Shown here in pieces: positions 43,495 through 53,634 of a stretch of DNA of 64,000 nt. Source of the DNA: Salipiger bermudensis. GTDB lineage: Bacteria > Pseudomonadota > Alphaproteobacteria > Rhodobacterales > Rhodobacteraceae. The DNA lies in contig NZ_JAIUZY010000001.1 of NCBI RefSeq assembly GCF_020171625.1, positions 665,267 through 729,266 of the forward strand. The letters run 5' to 3'. Under the pieces are notes generated by a model, which saw only the letters and a list, made by a program, of their open reading frames with translations, searched no databases and was not told the origin of the DNA. Position numbers and translations under genes: made by a program. How positions within the stretch are numbered: the stretch's first letter is position 1; each line of letters starts with the position of its first letter.

Positions 43495-44491
43495 CAGCCC
43501 GCAAGACGACCTGATCCTCGCCGAAGGCGCACGGGTGGCGCCCATCGAGGCGCTGAAGGACAAGGGCCCGATGGCCCCGCCGCGCTCCAAGTGGCGCGAC
43601 GTGTGGGAGCAATTCCGCAAGCACAAGGGCGCGATGATGGGGGCGTTCTTCCTCTTCTTCATCACCTTCGGCGTGCTCATCGGCCCCTACCTCTGGACCC
43701 TCGATCCTCAGGCGCTCGACATCCGCAACAAGGACATGCGCCCGATCTATACCGCGCTGTGGAACAGCGAGGCCAAGGTCGGCTGGAACCACCCGCTGGG
43801 GTCCGACCAGCTTGGCCGCGACAACCTCTCGCAGCTGATCGCCGGCGGCCGCGCCTCAATGGCGGTGGGCTGGGCGGCGATGCTGCTGTCGCTGCTAATC
43901 GGCACCGGCGTGGGCGTGATGGCGGGGTATTTCAAGAAGCTCGACGGCCCGCTGATGCGCCTGACCGACCTGTTCCTGTCGCTGCCGATCCTGCCGCTGC
44001 TGCTGGTCGCGGTGACGCTGTTCCGGCAGCCACTGCGCGCCAATTTCGGCCCCGAGGGCGGCATGTTCATCCTGATCGTGACGGTGGTCGGCATCACCTC
44101 GTGGATGCCCACGGCGCGCATCGTGCGCGGCGACGTGCTCGCCATCAAGGAGCGCGAGTTCGTGCTCGCGGCGCGCTCGATCGGCACCCAGCCGTTCAAG
44201 ATCATCAAGCGGCACCTGCTGCCGAACGTGCTGTCCCCGATCATGGTCTCGGCCACTCTGGGCCTTGCCACCGCGATCATCACGGAATCGGCGCTGAGCT
44301 TCCTCGGCGTGGGCTTCCCATCGGACTTCCCGACCTGGGGCAAGATGCTGGCCGATGCGGTGGCGCGGATGGAGGATTTCCCCGAGCGCGTTCTGCTGCC
44401 CGGCGTGGCGATCTCGCTGACGGTGCTGGGGGTGAACTATCTCGGCGACGGCCTGCGCGACGCGCTCGACCCGCGCATCCGCGGTCGCTGA
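43487..44491 (+). CDS. Dipeptide-type ABC permease (DppC-like)
   Basis: This 334-aa permease has the DppC signature: LGSDQLGRDNLSQLI near the N-terminus, then REFVLAARSIGTQPFKII (EAA loop) and a final region YLGDGLRDALDPRIRGR. Six spans. The long N-terminal cytoplasmic part (residues 1-45) is polar. It completes the importer and is followed by a strong terminator. Confidence 0.93.
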   Translation: MTDSPQDDLILAEGARVAPIEALKDKGPMAPPRSKWRDVWEQFRKHKGAMMGAFFLFFITFGVLIGPYLWTLDPQALDIRNKDMRPIYTALWNSEAKVGWNHPLGSDQLGRDNLSQLIAGGRASMAVGWAAMLLSLLIGTGVGVMAGYFKKLDGPLMRLTDLFLSLPILPLLLVAVTLFRQPLRANFGPEGGMFILIVTVVGITSWMPTARIVRGDVLAIKEREFVLAARSIGTQPFKIIKRHLLPNVLSPIMVSATLGLATAIITESALSFLGVGFPSDFPTWGKMLADAVARMEDFPERVLLPGVAISLTVLGVNYLGDGLRDALDPRIRGR

Positions 44492-44512
44492 GCCAGCACA
44501 TCACAAACGCGC

Positions 44513-44544
44513 AAAGGGGCGGGAGATCATCTCCCGCCCCTTTT
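44513..44544. terminator. Terminator after the dipeptide importer operon
   Basis: AAAGGGGCGGGAGAT and ATCTCCCGCCCCTTTT form a long stem (44513-44544) around a central C, with T's at the end. On the other strand it reads equally well, so it may also serve the leftward anti-sigma transcript, which ends at 44773. Confidence 0.8.
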
Positions 44545-44772
44545 GCATGCGCTCTGCCCCTTCGGAACCGGGGTCGCCTGGGCGGGTCTCGCTCTGGAGC
44601 GGGCGAAGCTGAACCGACACCCGAGGCCGACAGCCCGGCGATAAGCTCGCGGTGAGAGGATCGCCGTCCCGCCCCACGCGGACGCATGAACCTGACCGGT
44701 CTCTCTGAACTTCTAGGAACTTCGGCAGATCGAGGGAGGCGATGCGCCCCGCCACGATCGTGGCGGCATCGC

Positions 44773-45471
44773 TTAAAGCTCGTCGCGTGGCTCGAGTTGT
44801 CCCGCAGACAGTACCGGCCCGGTCGCCACGCCGGTCGGAGACCCTCCGAGCGGCTCTTCCGAAATCGCGACGGTGGCGCCCGGAAGCTGGGCGGCGATCT
44901 CGTCGGAGAGCCAGATCTCGGTCAGCTGCTCGCGATCCACCAGACCGATCGAGACCGGCGCGCTCTCTGGATCGGCGATCAGCCAGATCTCGAAGGACCG
45001 GTCGTCGGGGTACTCGCCCGCATCGCGGCGCACCATGAAGGTCTGGCTCTCGGGGGCGTAATGCGCCAGCATCACCAGACCGCGCTCCGGCGTCTCGAGA
45101 TCGGCCCAGAGATCGGGCGCGTCGCTCGATTGCAGCAGCCCGCCGAACATCGCCATCCAGGCGATTGCCGCGGCGGCCACCGCGCCGAGGAAATAGGGCA
45201 GGATCTGCTGCCAGAGCGGCGCACGCGGCTTGCCGAAGAGCTGCGCCTCGGTGCGGCTCAGCACCTGCGGCGGCGGCGCGACCTCCTCGATATCGTCGGT
45301 GAAGGCGGCGAAATACGCCTCCCACGCCTCGACGTCCTGCTGCAGCGCCGGATCCTGATTAAGCTGCGTCTCGAAGGCGCGCAGCTCGTCCTTCGGCAGC
45401 AGCCCAAGGACATACTCCGCCGCCGCGGCTTCCCAGCCGCCCGGTAGATCCGTATCCTCAGGCCCGCTCAT
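44773..45471 (-). CDS. Anti-sigma factor (RskA/SigK-type)
   Basis: This 232-aa protein has an N-terminal cytoplasmic anti-sigma domain (AAEYVLGLLPKDELRAFE), a membrane segment near residue 91-111 (ILPYFLGAVAAAAIAWM) and a periplasmic RskA domain (SFEIWLIADPESAPVSIG). It should bind the ECF sigma factor encoded upstream and release it on an envelope or oxidative signal. The ATG at 45471 overlaps the sigma stop. No cysteine-rich zinc motif is visible, so it is not the ChrR type. Confidence 0.85.
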   Translation of the reverse strand: MSGPEDTDLPGGWEAAAAEYVLGLLPKDELRAFETQLNQDPALQQDVEAWEAYFAAFTDDIEEVAPPPQVLSRTEAQLFGKPRAPLWQQILPYFLGAVAAAAIAWMAMFGGLLQSSDAPDLWADLETPERGLVMLAHYAPESQTFMVRRDAGEYPDDRSFEIWLIADPESAPVSIGLVDREQLTEIWLSDEIAAQLPGATVAISEEPLGGSPTGVATGPVLSAGQLEPRDEL

Positions 45472-46025
45472 CGGCTCAGGCACTCCCTCAGTTGCATCAG
45501 GCTGCGGCGCAGCCAGGTTCGTACGGTGTTGAGCTTGACGCCGGTGGCATCGGAGAGCTCGTTATAGGTTACGCCCTCGAGATAGGCGCGTCGCACCATC
45601 TCAGCACGCTCGGGCGGCAGCTCGGCCATGCAGCCGAACAGGGCCTCGGCCTCGGCCCGCGACTGCAATTGCTGCGCCGGCCCGGGACCCGGATCGGCGA
45701 TCATCTCGGCCGTATCGATCGGATCCTGCTTGCGCCGCTCGCCGGCATCGCGCTTGCGGCGGCGATCGATCGCAGCATTGCGCGCCAGCGTGATCAGCCA
45801 GGTCATCGGGGAGAACCCGTTGACCCGGTACTGGCCAGCCCGCGCCCAGATCTTGCAATACACGTCCTGCAGCGCTTCCTCGGCAAGCGCCCTGTCATTC
45901 AAGACACGCAGGCAGACGCCAAAGAGTTTCGCCGCTGTCCGGTCATAAAGCGATCGGAACGCCGCGCGGTCGCCCATGGCGATCCGGGCGATCAGGTCTT
46001 CAATCTCGGCTTGCGGGGTGGTCAC
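45468..46025 (-). CDS. ECF sigma factor (SigK-like)
   Basis: This 185-aa ECF sigma factor has region 2 ([20 protein letters not shown] and [18 protein letters not shown]) and region 4 ([17 protein letters not shown], then [18 protein letters not shown]). The GTG at 46025 is the likely start because upstream sequence does not look protein-like. It is co-transcribed with its anti-sigma factor by ATGA overlap. Divergent from cobS, 160 bp away. The regulon is unknown. Confidence 0.9.
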   Translation of the reverse strand: MTTPQAEIEDLIARIAMGDRAAFRSLYDRTAAKLFGVCLRVLNDRALAEEALQDVYCKIWARAGQYRVNGFSPMTWLITLARNAAIDRRRKRDAGERRKQDPIDTAEMIADPGPGPAQQLQSRAEAEALFGCMAELPPERAEMVRRAYLEGVTYNELSDATGVKLNTVRTWLRRSLMQLRECLSR

Positions 46026-46183
46026 GTGCTGCGGCGCCTGGCTTGGGTCGTTTCGTTGCCGGCAGCGTAACGAGATGGCGCGGCGTTGCAATCCCTATCC
46101 ACGCCGCGCCCCCGCTCTTGCCACTGCCAGAGATATGGGGCACCACGGGGCAAAGCGTTTTACAGATCCGACAGAGGCCCGCC

Positions 46184-47167
46184 ATGAGCAGTGATATCGA
46201 CGTCAATGCGAAACCGACCGAGGAAATCGAGGTCCGTGAAGTCTTCGGCATCGACACCGACATGGTGGTGCACGGCTTCCCCGAGCGCACCGACCGGGTG
46301 CCGGACATCGACAGCACCTACAAGTTCGACCCCGACACCACGATGGCCATCCTTGCGGGTTTCCGCAACAACCGCCGGGTGATGATCCAGGGCTACCACG
46401 GCACCGGCAAGTCGACCCATATCGAACAGGTGGCAGCGCGGCTCAACTGGCCCTGCGTGCGGGTCAACCTCGACAGCCACATCTCCCGGATCGACCTGAT
46501 CGGCAAGGATGCGATCAAGCTGGTGGACGGCAAGCAGGTCACCCAGTTCCAGGAAGGCATCCTGCCCTGGGCGCTGCGCAACCCCACCGCCATCGTGTTC
46601 GACGAGTACGATGCAGGCCGCGCCGACGTGATGTTCGTAATCCAGCGCGTGCTTGAGACCGACGGCAAGCTGACCCTGCTCGACCAGAATCAGGTCATCA
46701 CGCCGCACAAGCATTTCCGCATCTTCGCCACGGCCAACACCGTCGGCCTTGGCGACACCACGGGGCTTTATCACGGCACCCAGCAGATCAACCAAGGCCA
46801 GATGGACCGCTGGTCGCTGGTGGCGACGCTGAACTATCTCAGCATCGACGCCGAAACCAACATCGTCCTCAGCAAGGCGCCGCATTACAACACCGAGAAA
46901 GGCCGCAAGACCGTGCGCCAGATGGTGACTGTGGCCGATTTCACCCGCCGCGCCTTCATGAACGGTGAGCTGTCGACGGTGATGTCGCCGCGCACGGTGA
47001 TCGCCTGGGCCACCAATGCCGAGATCTTCCGCAACATCGGCTACGCCTTCCGCCTGTCCTTCCTCAACAAGTGCGACGAGCTCGAGCGCCAGACCGTGGC
47101 CGAGTTCTACCAGCGCTGCTTCGACGAGGAACTGCCGGAAAGCGCTGCGAACCTCAGCCTCGCCTGA
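46184..47167 (+). CDS. cobS: Cobaltochelatase AAA+ subunit CobS
   Basis: ATPase subunit that, with CobT and CobN, inserts cobalt into hydrogenobyrinate diamide in aerobic vitamin B12 synthesis. The 327-aa protein has the AAA+ Walker [10 protein letters not shown] near residue 70 and the Walker B region IVFDEYDAG. The C-terminal lid ([18 protein letters not shown]) is complete. The start at 46184 ([10 protein letters not shown]) is the family start. A strong terminator follows, so cobT has its own promoter. Confidence 0.95.
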   Translation: MSSDIDVNAKPTEEIEVREVFGIDTDMVVHGFPERTDRVPDIDSTYKFDPDTTMAILAGFRNNRRVMIQGYHGTGKSTHIEQVAARLNWPCVRVNLDSHISRIDLIGKDAIKLVDGKQVTQFQEGILPWALRNPTAIVFDEYDAGRADVMFVIQRVLETDGKLTLLDQNQVITPHKHFRIFATANTVGLGDTTGLYHGTQQINQGQMDRWSLVATLNYLSIDAETNIVLSKAPHYNTEKGRKTVRQMVTVADFTRRAFMNGELSTVMSPRTVIAWATNAEIFRNIGYAFRLSFLNKCDELERQTVAEFYQRCFDEELPESAANLSLA

Positions 47168-47190
47168 TGCGGCTCTCCAGGACCTGAAAG

Positions 47191-47223
47191 GGCCGCGCCT
47201 CTGACAGGAGGCGCGGCCTTTTT
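47191..47223 (+). terminator. Terminator after cobS
   Basis: GGCCGCGCCTC (47191-47201) and GAGGCGCGGCC (47208-47218) form a perfect stem over a 6-base loop and are followed by five T. Confidence 0.88.
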
Positions 47224-47330
47224 GCTGCGCAGGGGGTGGCGCGGTGCAGAGCGCGCGTTCAAGCCAAACGCCTGACGCTTGGATCGGTCCTAGGGTCGGG
47301 AATCGGCACGCGCCCATGTCCGATTAATCA

Positions 47331-47759
47331 ATGCGCGCTAAAGTCTATGACATGGGCGCTTTGAAACCATGTCTCAGCGGCGCTCTCGTCGCCCTTCTGA
47401 CGGCGTCCGCATCGGGCGCCGCCCCGGCGCAGACGGCTGAACGCGTCCGCCTCTTCGCAGGCTGCGCCGGGCGCCTCTCGGCTACCATCGAACACGGCTG
47501 GCTCACCAACCGCGGCGACAGCCGCGCAGAACAGCGCCAGCGGCGCGGGTTCGAGGATCTGCTCGCCGCCATCCTGCCCGACGCGCGGGCGGCGGGCCTC
47601 GACGGGCCGCGCATCCTGCACCAGCGCATCGCCGCCAAACGCGCGCAGGCGCAGCTGCTGCAGACCGCCAGCTTCCACCGCGACACGCATCGCGCCGCCC
47701 GCGCCCGTTTGCTGGCCGAACGGGCGCTGGCCCGCTGCACCTCCCTCCTGCCCGGCTGA
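47331..47759 (+). CDS. Secreted hypothetical protein between cobS and cobT
   Basis: This 142-aa protein has a hydrophobic N-terminus ([21 protein letters not shown]) typical of an exported protein. The rest is polar with AGCAGRLSA and a C-terminal helix and two cysteines (one in CAGR, one in ARCTSLL) that could form a disulfide. It starts at 47331, or at the internal Met 47352. It is followed by cobT after 54 bp and may be in its operon. No family is recognised, and there is no sign of a role in cobalt insertion beyond position. Confidence 0.6.
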   Translation: MRAKVYDMGALKPCLSGALVALLTASASGAAPAQTAERVRLFAGCAGRLSATIEHGWLTNRGDSRAEQRQRRGFEDLLAAILPDARAAGLDGPRILHQRIAAKRAQAQLLQTASFHRDTHRAARARLLAERALARCTSLLPG

Positions 47760-47812
47760 GCCGCGATATTTGCCCCTTGCCAATCGCGCCGCAGGGCGCG
47801 AAACCTGTCGCC

Positions 47813-49690
47813 ATGGCGCGCAATGACGACAACCCCGCAGATCCGTTCAAGAAGGCCCTGGCCGAAGCAACCAAGGTCATGGCCGACGATTCCGACCTCA
47901 CGGTGAACTACACCGTCGACCCGTCCGGGGTCTCGGGCGACATCATGCGCCTGCCGCAGGTCAGCCGCCGCATGACCCGCGACGAGGTGCTGCTGGCCCG
48001 CGGCACCGCCGACGCGCTGGCGCTGCACCGCCGCTACCACGACGCCGGCACCCACGCCCGCTACGCCCCGCCGGGTGACATCGCGCGCGAGCTCTACGAG
48101 GCGATGGAGACCGCCCGCTGCGAGGCCATGGGCGCCCGCGACATGCCCGGCACCGCCGGCAATATCGACGCCAAGATCGGCCACGAGGCGGCCCGTCGCG
48201 GCTATGGCCAGATCACCCAGCCCTCCGAGGCGCCGCTGCCGGTGGCCGCAGGCTACCTGATCCGCCACCTCGCCACCGGGCGAGACCTGCCGAAGGATGC
48301 CGACCACGTCATGCAGCTGTGGCGCGGCTTCATCGAGGAGCAGGCCGGCGGCACGCTGGAAGGGCTCGAGGAGACGCTCGCCGACCAGACCGCCTTTGCC
48401 CGCTTCGCGCGCAAGATGATCACCGATCTCGGCTATGGCGACCAGCTTGGCGAGGACCCTGACCAGATCGACGACGAGGACGAGGCCGAGGCCGAACCCG
48501 AGGGCGCCGACGAGGAACAGCCCGACAGCAACGGCCAGGACGAGGACCAGCAGGACGAGGCCGACGCCTCGCCCGAGCAGAGCCAGGACGAGACGCAGGA
48601 CGCCTCTCAGGCGCAGGTCTCTGCCGACGACATGGCCGATCAGGAGATGGGCGAGGAAACCGAGATGCCCGAGGGCGAGGCGCCGATGGAGCCGCCTGCC
48701 CCCGCGCCCGCCTCGGAGGCCGACCCGCAATACCGCGTCTTCGACACCACCCATGACGAAGAGATCGCCGCCGAGGAGCTGGCCGAGGCGCAGGAGCTTG
48801 AACGGCTGCGCGCCTATCTCGACCAGCAGCTCGAGCCGCTCAAGGGCGCCGTCTCGCGGCTGGCCAACAAGCTTCAGCGCCGGCTGCAGGCGCAGCAGAA
48901 CCGCAGCTGGGAGTTCGACCTCGAGGAAGGCATCCTCGATGCCGGCCGCCTCGCCCGCGTGGTCGCCAACCCGACCACCCCGCTCAGCTTCAAGGTCGAG
49001 AAGGACACCGAGTTCCGCGACACCGTGGTGACGCTTCTGCTCGACAATTCCGGCTCCATGCGCGGGCGCCCGATCTCGATTGCGGCGATCTGCGCCGACG
49101 TGCTGGCGCGCACGCTTGAGCGCTGCAACGTCAAGGTCGAGATCCTCGGCTTCACCACCCGCGCGTGGAAGGGCGGGCTGGCCCGCGAGAAGTGGCTCAA
49201 CGAAGGCCGCGAGCAGCAGCCCGGCCGCCTCAACGACCTGCGCCACATCATCTACAAGCGCGCCGATGCGCCGTGGCGCCGGGTGCGCGACAATCTGGGC
49301 CTGATGATGAAAGAGGGCCTTCTGAAGGAGAACATCGACGGCGAGGCGCTGGAATGGGCGCATCGCCGGATGGCCGCCCGTCCCGAGGCACGCAAGATCC
49401 TCATGGTGATCTCCGATGGCGCGCCGGTCGACGACTCGACACTCTCGGTGAACCCTGCGAACTACCTCGAAAAGCACCTGCGCGACGTGATCGCCATGGT
49501 CGAGCGCAAGAAACAGGTGGAACTGCTGGCCATCGGCATCGGCCACGACGTCACCCGCTACTACGAGCGCGCGGTGACGATCACCGATGTCGAGCAACTC
49601 GCCGGGGCGATGACCGAGCAACTGGCGGCGCTGTTCGACAGCGACCCGCGCGCCCGCGCCCGGTTCATGGGCATCAAGCGCGCCAGCTAG
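47813..49690 (+). CDS. cobT: Cobaltochelatase subunit CobT
   Basis: Partner of CobS in the cobalt chelatase, 625 aa. The N-terminal half has a long helix-rich region, the middle an acidic low-complexity stretch (residues about 220-310, [15 protein letters not shown]) and the C-terminal a von Willebrand A domain with the MIDAS start [15 protein letters not shown]. The acidic middle is usual for CobT. The start at 47813 (MARNDDN) is preferred because upstream residues are not family-like. CobN is outside the window. Confidence 0.95.
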   Translation: MARNDDNPADPFKKALAEATKVMADDSDLTVNYTVDPSGVSGDIMRLPQVSRRMTRDEVLLARGTADALALHRRYHDAGTHARYAPPGDIARELYEAMETARCEAMGARDMPGTAGNIDAKIGHEAARRGYGQITQPSEAPLPVAAGYLIRHLATGRDLPKDADHVMQLWRGFIEEQAGGTLEGLEETLADQTAFARFARKMITDLGYGDQLGEDPDQIDDEDEAEAEPEGADEEQPDSNGQDEDQQDEADASPEQSQDETQDASQAQVSADDMADQEMGEETEMPEGEAPMEPPAPAPASEADPQYRVFDTTHDEEIAAEELAEAQELERLRAYLDQQLEPLKGAVSRLANKLQRRLQAQQNRSWEFDLEEGILDAGRLARVVANPTTPLSFKVEKDTEFRDTVVTLLLDNSGSMRGRPISIAAICADVLARTLERCNVKVEILGFTTRAWKGGLAREKWLNEGREQQPGRLNDLRHIIYKRADAPWRRVRDNLGLMMKEGLLKENIDGEALEWAHRRMAARPEARKILMVISDGAPVDDSTLSVNPANYLEKHLRDVIAMVERKKQVELLAIGIGHDVTRYYERAVTITDVEQLAGAMTEQLAALFDSDPRARARFMGIKRAS

Positions 49691-49772
49691 GCCCAATCCG
49701 CGCCCGCGCCGCTAGGGGATGCGGGCGCGCTCTGCTATGCTGATCCGGCATTTCGAGATCAGGAGCATTGTC

Positions 49773-50096
49773 ATGAAATTTCGTTTCGCGCTCGCGCTCG
49801 CCCTGTGCGGCGCAACCGCCCTGCACGCCCAGACCATGGTGCCGCCACGGGGCGAGATCATCACCGACACCGGCTGCCTTGTCACGGGGCTCGACCCGAA
49901 CGGCGACGGCTTTCTCGCCCTGCGCGCCGGGCCCGGCTCGGGCTACGCCGAGATCGGCCGCCTGCACAATGGCGACGCCGCCTACCTGCGCGCCTGCGAG
50001 GGCAAGTGGTGCTTCGTGCAGAACGGCGCCCTGAACGGCCGCGAGGCCCAGTTCAAGGGCTGGATCCACACCGCGTGGTGCGAGTTCTACCCCTGA
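49773..50096 (+). CDS. Secreted SH3-domain protein
   Basis: This 107-aa protein has a signal peptide (MKFRFALALALCGA then cleavage near LHAQ) and one bacterial SH3 domain: FLALRAGPGSGYAEIGRL with the typical LRAGPG, then GDAAYLRACEGKWCFVQ and GWIHTAWCEF. Such domains bind peptidoglycan or other wall material. Three cysteines in the second half may make a disulfide. It lies alone behind cobT in a 280-bp region otherwise without genes (50097-50379). Confidence 0.75.
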   Translation: MKFRFALALALCGATALHAQTMVPPRGEIITDTGCLVTGLDPNGDGFLALRAGPGSGYAEIGRLHNGDAAYLRACEGKWCFVQNGALNGREAQFKGWIHTAWCEFYP

Positions 50097-50379
50097 GCCG
50101 CCGGACCTCCGCGCCTGCGCCGTCGCCTGACAGAGCCGGACGTGTCGCGCCGCCCTCCCCGCCGCTGTCGTTTGCGAAAGCGTGCGGCAGCAGCGGATCG
50201 CGTAGACCGACGCCGCACGGCAGGATCCGTGAACCGTGACCACCTGCGCGCCCCACGCCCTGACGATGGCCCGCCACATCCCCGCACCCTCCGGGACCTA
50301 CCTCACGCGCCCGCCTGAAGCAGTTGCCTCTGGCACCCGGGCGCAGGCCTGATAGGGTCCGCGAAAAAGGAGCCGCGCC

Positions 50380-52155
50380 ATGTTTCAGACCTTCCAGGAG
50401 ACCGCCCGCCCCGAGCAGGGCCCGCCGCGGCTGGCCCGCCTGCGCGAGGAGCTTTCCCGCGAAGAGCTCGACGGTTTCATCGTGCCGCGAGCCGATGCCC
50501 ATCAGGGCGAGTATGTCGCCCCGCGCGACGACCGGCTGGCCTGGCTCACCGGCTTCACCGGCTCGGCCGGGTTCTGTGTGGCGCTGACCGACGCGGCCGG
50601 CGTGTTCGTCGACAGCCGCTACCGCGTGCAGGTCAAGGCGCAGGTGGCGCCGGAGTTCACCCCCGTCGACTGGCCCGAGACCAGCCTTGCGGACTGGATT
50701 GCCGCCAAGTTGCCCGAGGGCGGCCGGATCGGCATCGATCCGTGGCTGTTCACGGTCGACCAGCTGCGCGGGCTCGAGGCAAAGCTCGAAAGCCACGGCT
50801 TCATCCGCACCGACAACCTCGTCGACCGGATCTGGCCCGACCAGCCCGCCCCGCCGCAGGGCGCGGTCTTCGCCCAGCCCCTGGAGCTCACCGGCGAGGC
50901 GCACTCCGACAAGATCGACCGGCTGGCGCAGGATCTGAAAGCCCCGACCTGCGTGATCACCCTGCCCGACAGCATCGCCTGGCTGCTCAACATCCGCGGC
51001 TCCGACATCCCGCGCAACCCCGTGCCGCACGGCTTCGCGCTGCTTAACGAAGACGGCACCGTCGAGCTTTTCATTGATGACTCCAAGCTCGAAGGTCTGG
51101 GCGACCATCTCGGGCCCAAGGTCAAGGTGCTGCCGCCCGACGGCTTCCTCGCCGCGGTGGCCACGCTGGGCGGCCGGGTGCAGATCGATCCGGCGAGCTG
51201 CCCGGTGGCGGTGGCCGATGCGCTCGCCACCGCCAAGATCGTCGAGGCCCCCGATCCCTGCCTGCTGCCCAAAGCGCGCAAGACCGAGGCCGAGCTCGAG
51301 GGCGCCCGCGCCGCTCACCTGCGCGACGGCGCCGCGATGGTGCGCTTCCTCGCCTGGCTCGACCGCCAGCCGCCCGACAGTCTCACCGAAATCGACGTGG
51401 TCACCGCGCTCGAGGCCGAGCGCCGCGCCACCAACGCGCTGCGCGACATCTCCTTCGAGACCATCGCCGGCGCCGGCCCCAACGGCGCCATCGTGCATTA
51501 CCGCGTCACCGAGGCCACCGACCGGCACGTCGGTGCGGGCGAACTGCTGCTGGTCGACAGCGGCGGGCAATACGTGGACGGCACCACCGACATCACCCGC
51601 ACCATTGCCATGGGCGACGTGGGCGAGGAGGAATGCGCCAATTTCACTCGCGTGCTCAAAGGCATGATCGCGCTGTCGCGGCTGCGCTTCCCGGCCGGAC
51701 TCGCCGGGCGCGACATCGATGCGCTCGCCCGCGCCGCGCTCTGGGAAGAAGGCCTCGATTACGGTCACGGCACCGGCCACGGCGTCGGCGCCTATCTCAG
51801 CGTGCACGAGGGCCCGGCGCGCATCGCCCGCACCGGCACGGTGCCGCTCGAGCCGGGGATGATCCTGTCGAACGAGCCGGGCTTTTACCGCGAAGGCGCC
51901 TATGGTATCCGGATCGAGAACCTCATCGCCGTGGAAGCCGCCGCCGCCCTGCCGGGCCAGACGGTGGCACGGATGTTGCGCTTCGAGACCCTGACATGGG
52001 TGCCAATCGACCGGCGGCTGGTGGTGCCGGCCCTGCTGACGCAGGCCGAGCGCGACTGGCTCGACGCCTATCACGACGAGGTGCTGGCCCGCATCGGACC
52101 GCTTGTGGAGGGCGCCGATGCGGACTGGCTGGCAGCGGCCTGCGCGCCGCTCTGA
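50380..52155 (+). CDS. M24 family aminopeptidase P
   Basis: Metalloaminopeptidase of 591 aa that removes an N-terminal residue preceding proline. The family includes a creatinase-type N-terminal domain, and the catalytic domain ends GYGHGTGHGVGAYLSVHEGPA (near residue 465) with metal ligands Asp, Asp, His, Glu, Glu; EGAYGIRIENLIAV holds a late Glu. The length is that of the three-domain eukaryote-like aminopeptidase P, not of the short E. coli PepP. The start at 50380 is the only credible ATG. Confidence 0.92.
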   Translation: MFQTFQETARPEQGPPRLARLREELSREELDGFIVPRADAHQGEYVAPRDDRLAWLTGFTGSAGFCVALTDAAGVFVDSRYRVQVKAQVAPEFTPVDWPETSLADWIAAKLPEGGRIGIDPWLFTVDQLRGLEAKLESHGFIRTDNLVDRIWPDQPAPPQGAVFAQPLELTGEAHSDKIDRLAQDLKAPTCVITLPDSIAWLLNIRGSDIPRNPVPHGFALLNEDGTVELFIDDSKLEGLGDHLGPKVKVLPPDGFLAAVATLGGRVQIDPASCPVAVADALATAKIVEAPDPCLLPKARKTEAELEGARAAHLRDGAAMVRFLAWLDRQPPDSLTEIDVVTALEAERRATNALRDISFETIAGAGPNGAIVHYRVTEATDRHVGAGELLLVDSGGQYVDGTTDITRTIAMGDVGEEECANFTRVLKGMIALSRLRFPAGLAGRDIDALARAALWEEGLDYGHGTGHGVGAYLSVHEGPARIARTGTVPLEPGMILSNEPGFYREGAYGIRIENLIAVEAAAALPGQTVARMLRFETLTWVPIDRRLVVPALLTQAERDWLDAYHDEVLARIGPLVEGADADWLAAACAPL

Positions 52156-52214
52156 CACAGGACTGTCGCAAGACGGCCGATATATAATAAACGACAAAAC
52201 GGGGAGACACCGAC

Positions 52215-52559
52215 ATGATGAACCACATCACCATCCGCCCGACCGCGGGCACCTGGGTGATCCGCGCCGGCGGCGCGGTTCTGGGCGAGAGCAATCGCGC
52301 GCTGGAACTGACCGAAGGCGACATGCCCGGCGTGATCTTCTTCCCGCGCGAGGACATCGCCATGGCGTTCCTCGAGCCGTCCGACTACCGCACCATCAAC
52401 CAGCATATCGGCGAGGCTACGCATTTCACCATCGCCTCGAAAAGCCGCAGCTACGAGAACGCGGTGCTGTCCTATGAAAGCCCCAAGGACGAAGCGGCGC
52501 CGCTGGCCGGCTACCTCGCCTTCCAGGTCCAGGACGGCGTCGCGGTCGAACAGGTCTGA
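52215..52559 (+). CDS. DUF427 protein
   Basis: This 114-aa protein matches the DUF427 family (ITIRPTAGTWVIRAGG, then ESNRALELTEGDMPGVIFFP and HFTIASKSRSYENAVLSYESP). The function is unknown, and the family is common in Rhodobacterales. The ATG at 52215 is the first of two adjacent methionines. It is 60 bp after the M24 peptidase and may be on its transcript. Confidence 0.85.
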   Translation: MMNHITIRPTAGTWVIRAGGAVLGESNRALELTEGDMPGVIFFPREDIAMAFLEPSDYRTINQHIGEATHFTIASKSRSYENAVLSYESPKDEAAPLAGYLAFQVQDGVAVEQV

Positions 52560-52584
52560 CCCCGCGCACAGGCGAAAACCAAAA

Positions 52585-52609
52585 AAGGCAGGCCCCGCGC
52601 CTGCCTTTT
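52585..52609 (+). terminator. Terminator after DUF427 gene
   Basis: AAGGCAGGC (52585-52593) and GCCTGCCTT (52599-52607) pair over CCCCG, followed by TT and upstream poly-A. It works in either direction. Confidence 0.8.
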
Positions 52610-52699
52610 CTCATCTCTGGCACGGTCTCCGGATGCCCCGGCGACCGCCCGGCCCCGTTGCCCCGGCGGCGCAAGAGCACACCGCCCCGCGCAGCCCCT

Positions 52700-52740
52700 G
52701 TCTTCTCTTCGTCGAAAATACTCCCGCCGGAGGCAGGCCG
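52700..52740. repeat. Short intergenic palindromic element (CTCCCGCCGGAG type)
   Basis: TCTTCGTCGAAAATACTCCC followed by GCCGGAGGCAGGC. The same sequence, inverted, is at 63,757-63,790 (GCCTCCGGCGGGAGTATTTT). The CTCCCGCCGGAG core is a palindrome. It is a second kind of short intergenic repeat in this window. The gap from 52610 to 52872 holds no gene. Confidence 0.55.
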
Positions 52741-52872
52741 TCCCGTCCAACCGGCGTCACGCCGCATAAAGGCGTCAGCCCACCACCCACGCCCACGAGA
52801 TCGCGGCCCAAAGGGCCGCGGGCGAGACGATCAGCGCGCGCCCCCGGCGCGCACCGCCTTGCAGAGAAAGAC

Positions 52873-53424
52873 TTACTGCACCCGGCTGGGATAGATGAAG
52901 CCGTTGATCGGGTAGACCTTGCCGAAGCTGCCGGGGTTGCTCTCGACGCGCACCTCTGACCAATCGTTGGCCGCCGAGACGTCCTGCACCGTCATGCCCA
53001 GCGTCACCTTGTTGCGCTTCCAGTTGGCATGGTCGATGCGGACCTCGCGCGGCGAGACCACGTCGGAGACCACCGCCACGTGCCCCATCGGCATCCCGCC
53101 GGTGGCCGCGAACGCCATCACCGCGCCCTCGACGGGCTGGACGCCGCGGTCGTAAAGGCCCTGCGCCTTGCCCCACCAGGTGTTCGCATTGCCGCGGATC
53201 TCGACGCCGCTGGCGTTGCGCGCGAAGGGCACGCACCAGACGCGCTGTCCGGCATTCTGCAGCTCTTTCACCTCGCGCAGCGCCATGGCGCGGCGGTCGA
53301 GGTCGATGCCGCTCGCGCTGTAGGCGATGTCGGGCGCCTTGGTCGAACAGGCCGCGGTGGCCAGAAGCATTGCACATAGGATGGGCAGGCCAAATCTGGC
53401 CTTGCGGGCGCCGGTCACGCTCAT
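52873..53424 (-). CDS. CHAP-domain amidase lipoprotein
   Basis: This 183-aa protein has a lipoprotein signal (LCAMLLATAAC, lipidated Cys26) and a CHAP domain with catalytic Cys64 in VWCVPFARN, His115 in MGHVAVVSD and a later polar residue (HANWKRNKVTLG). CHAP enzymes cut peptidoglycan peptides or amides. The start at 53424 (MSVTGARKARFG) fits the signal. It probably acts at the inner face of the outer membrane or in the periplasm. It stands alone. Confidence 0.85.
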   Translation of the reverse strand: MSVTGARKARFGLPILCAMLLATAACSTKAPDIAYSASGIDLDRRAMALREVKELQNAGQRVWCVPFARNASGVEIRGNANTWWGKAQGLYDRGVQPVEGAVMAFAATGGMPMGHVAVVSDVVSPREVRIDHANWKRNKVTLGMTVQDVSAANDWSEVRVESNPGSFGKVYPINGFIYPSRVQ

Positions 53425-53634
53425 TCGTCCCTCGAACGGTTGTTTCTGCTCGGCCACCTGTTCCCGGCGGCTCGCGAATATCTTTTTACCAACCGTAAAC
53501 TTTTGCAAAGAGCGGTGATGTGGGTTCGGCAGAAATCCGCGCATATACGGGCAAATCCCCGCGCCCCCGCCCTGCATCGACCGAGCGGCGACGCGGAGTG
53601 CCTACGACACGCGCAGCGCAGCGTCGATGCGCAC

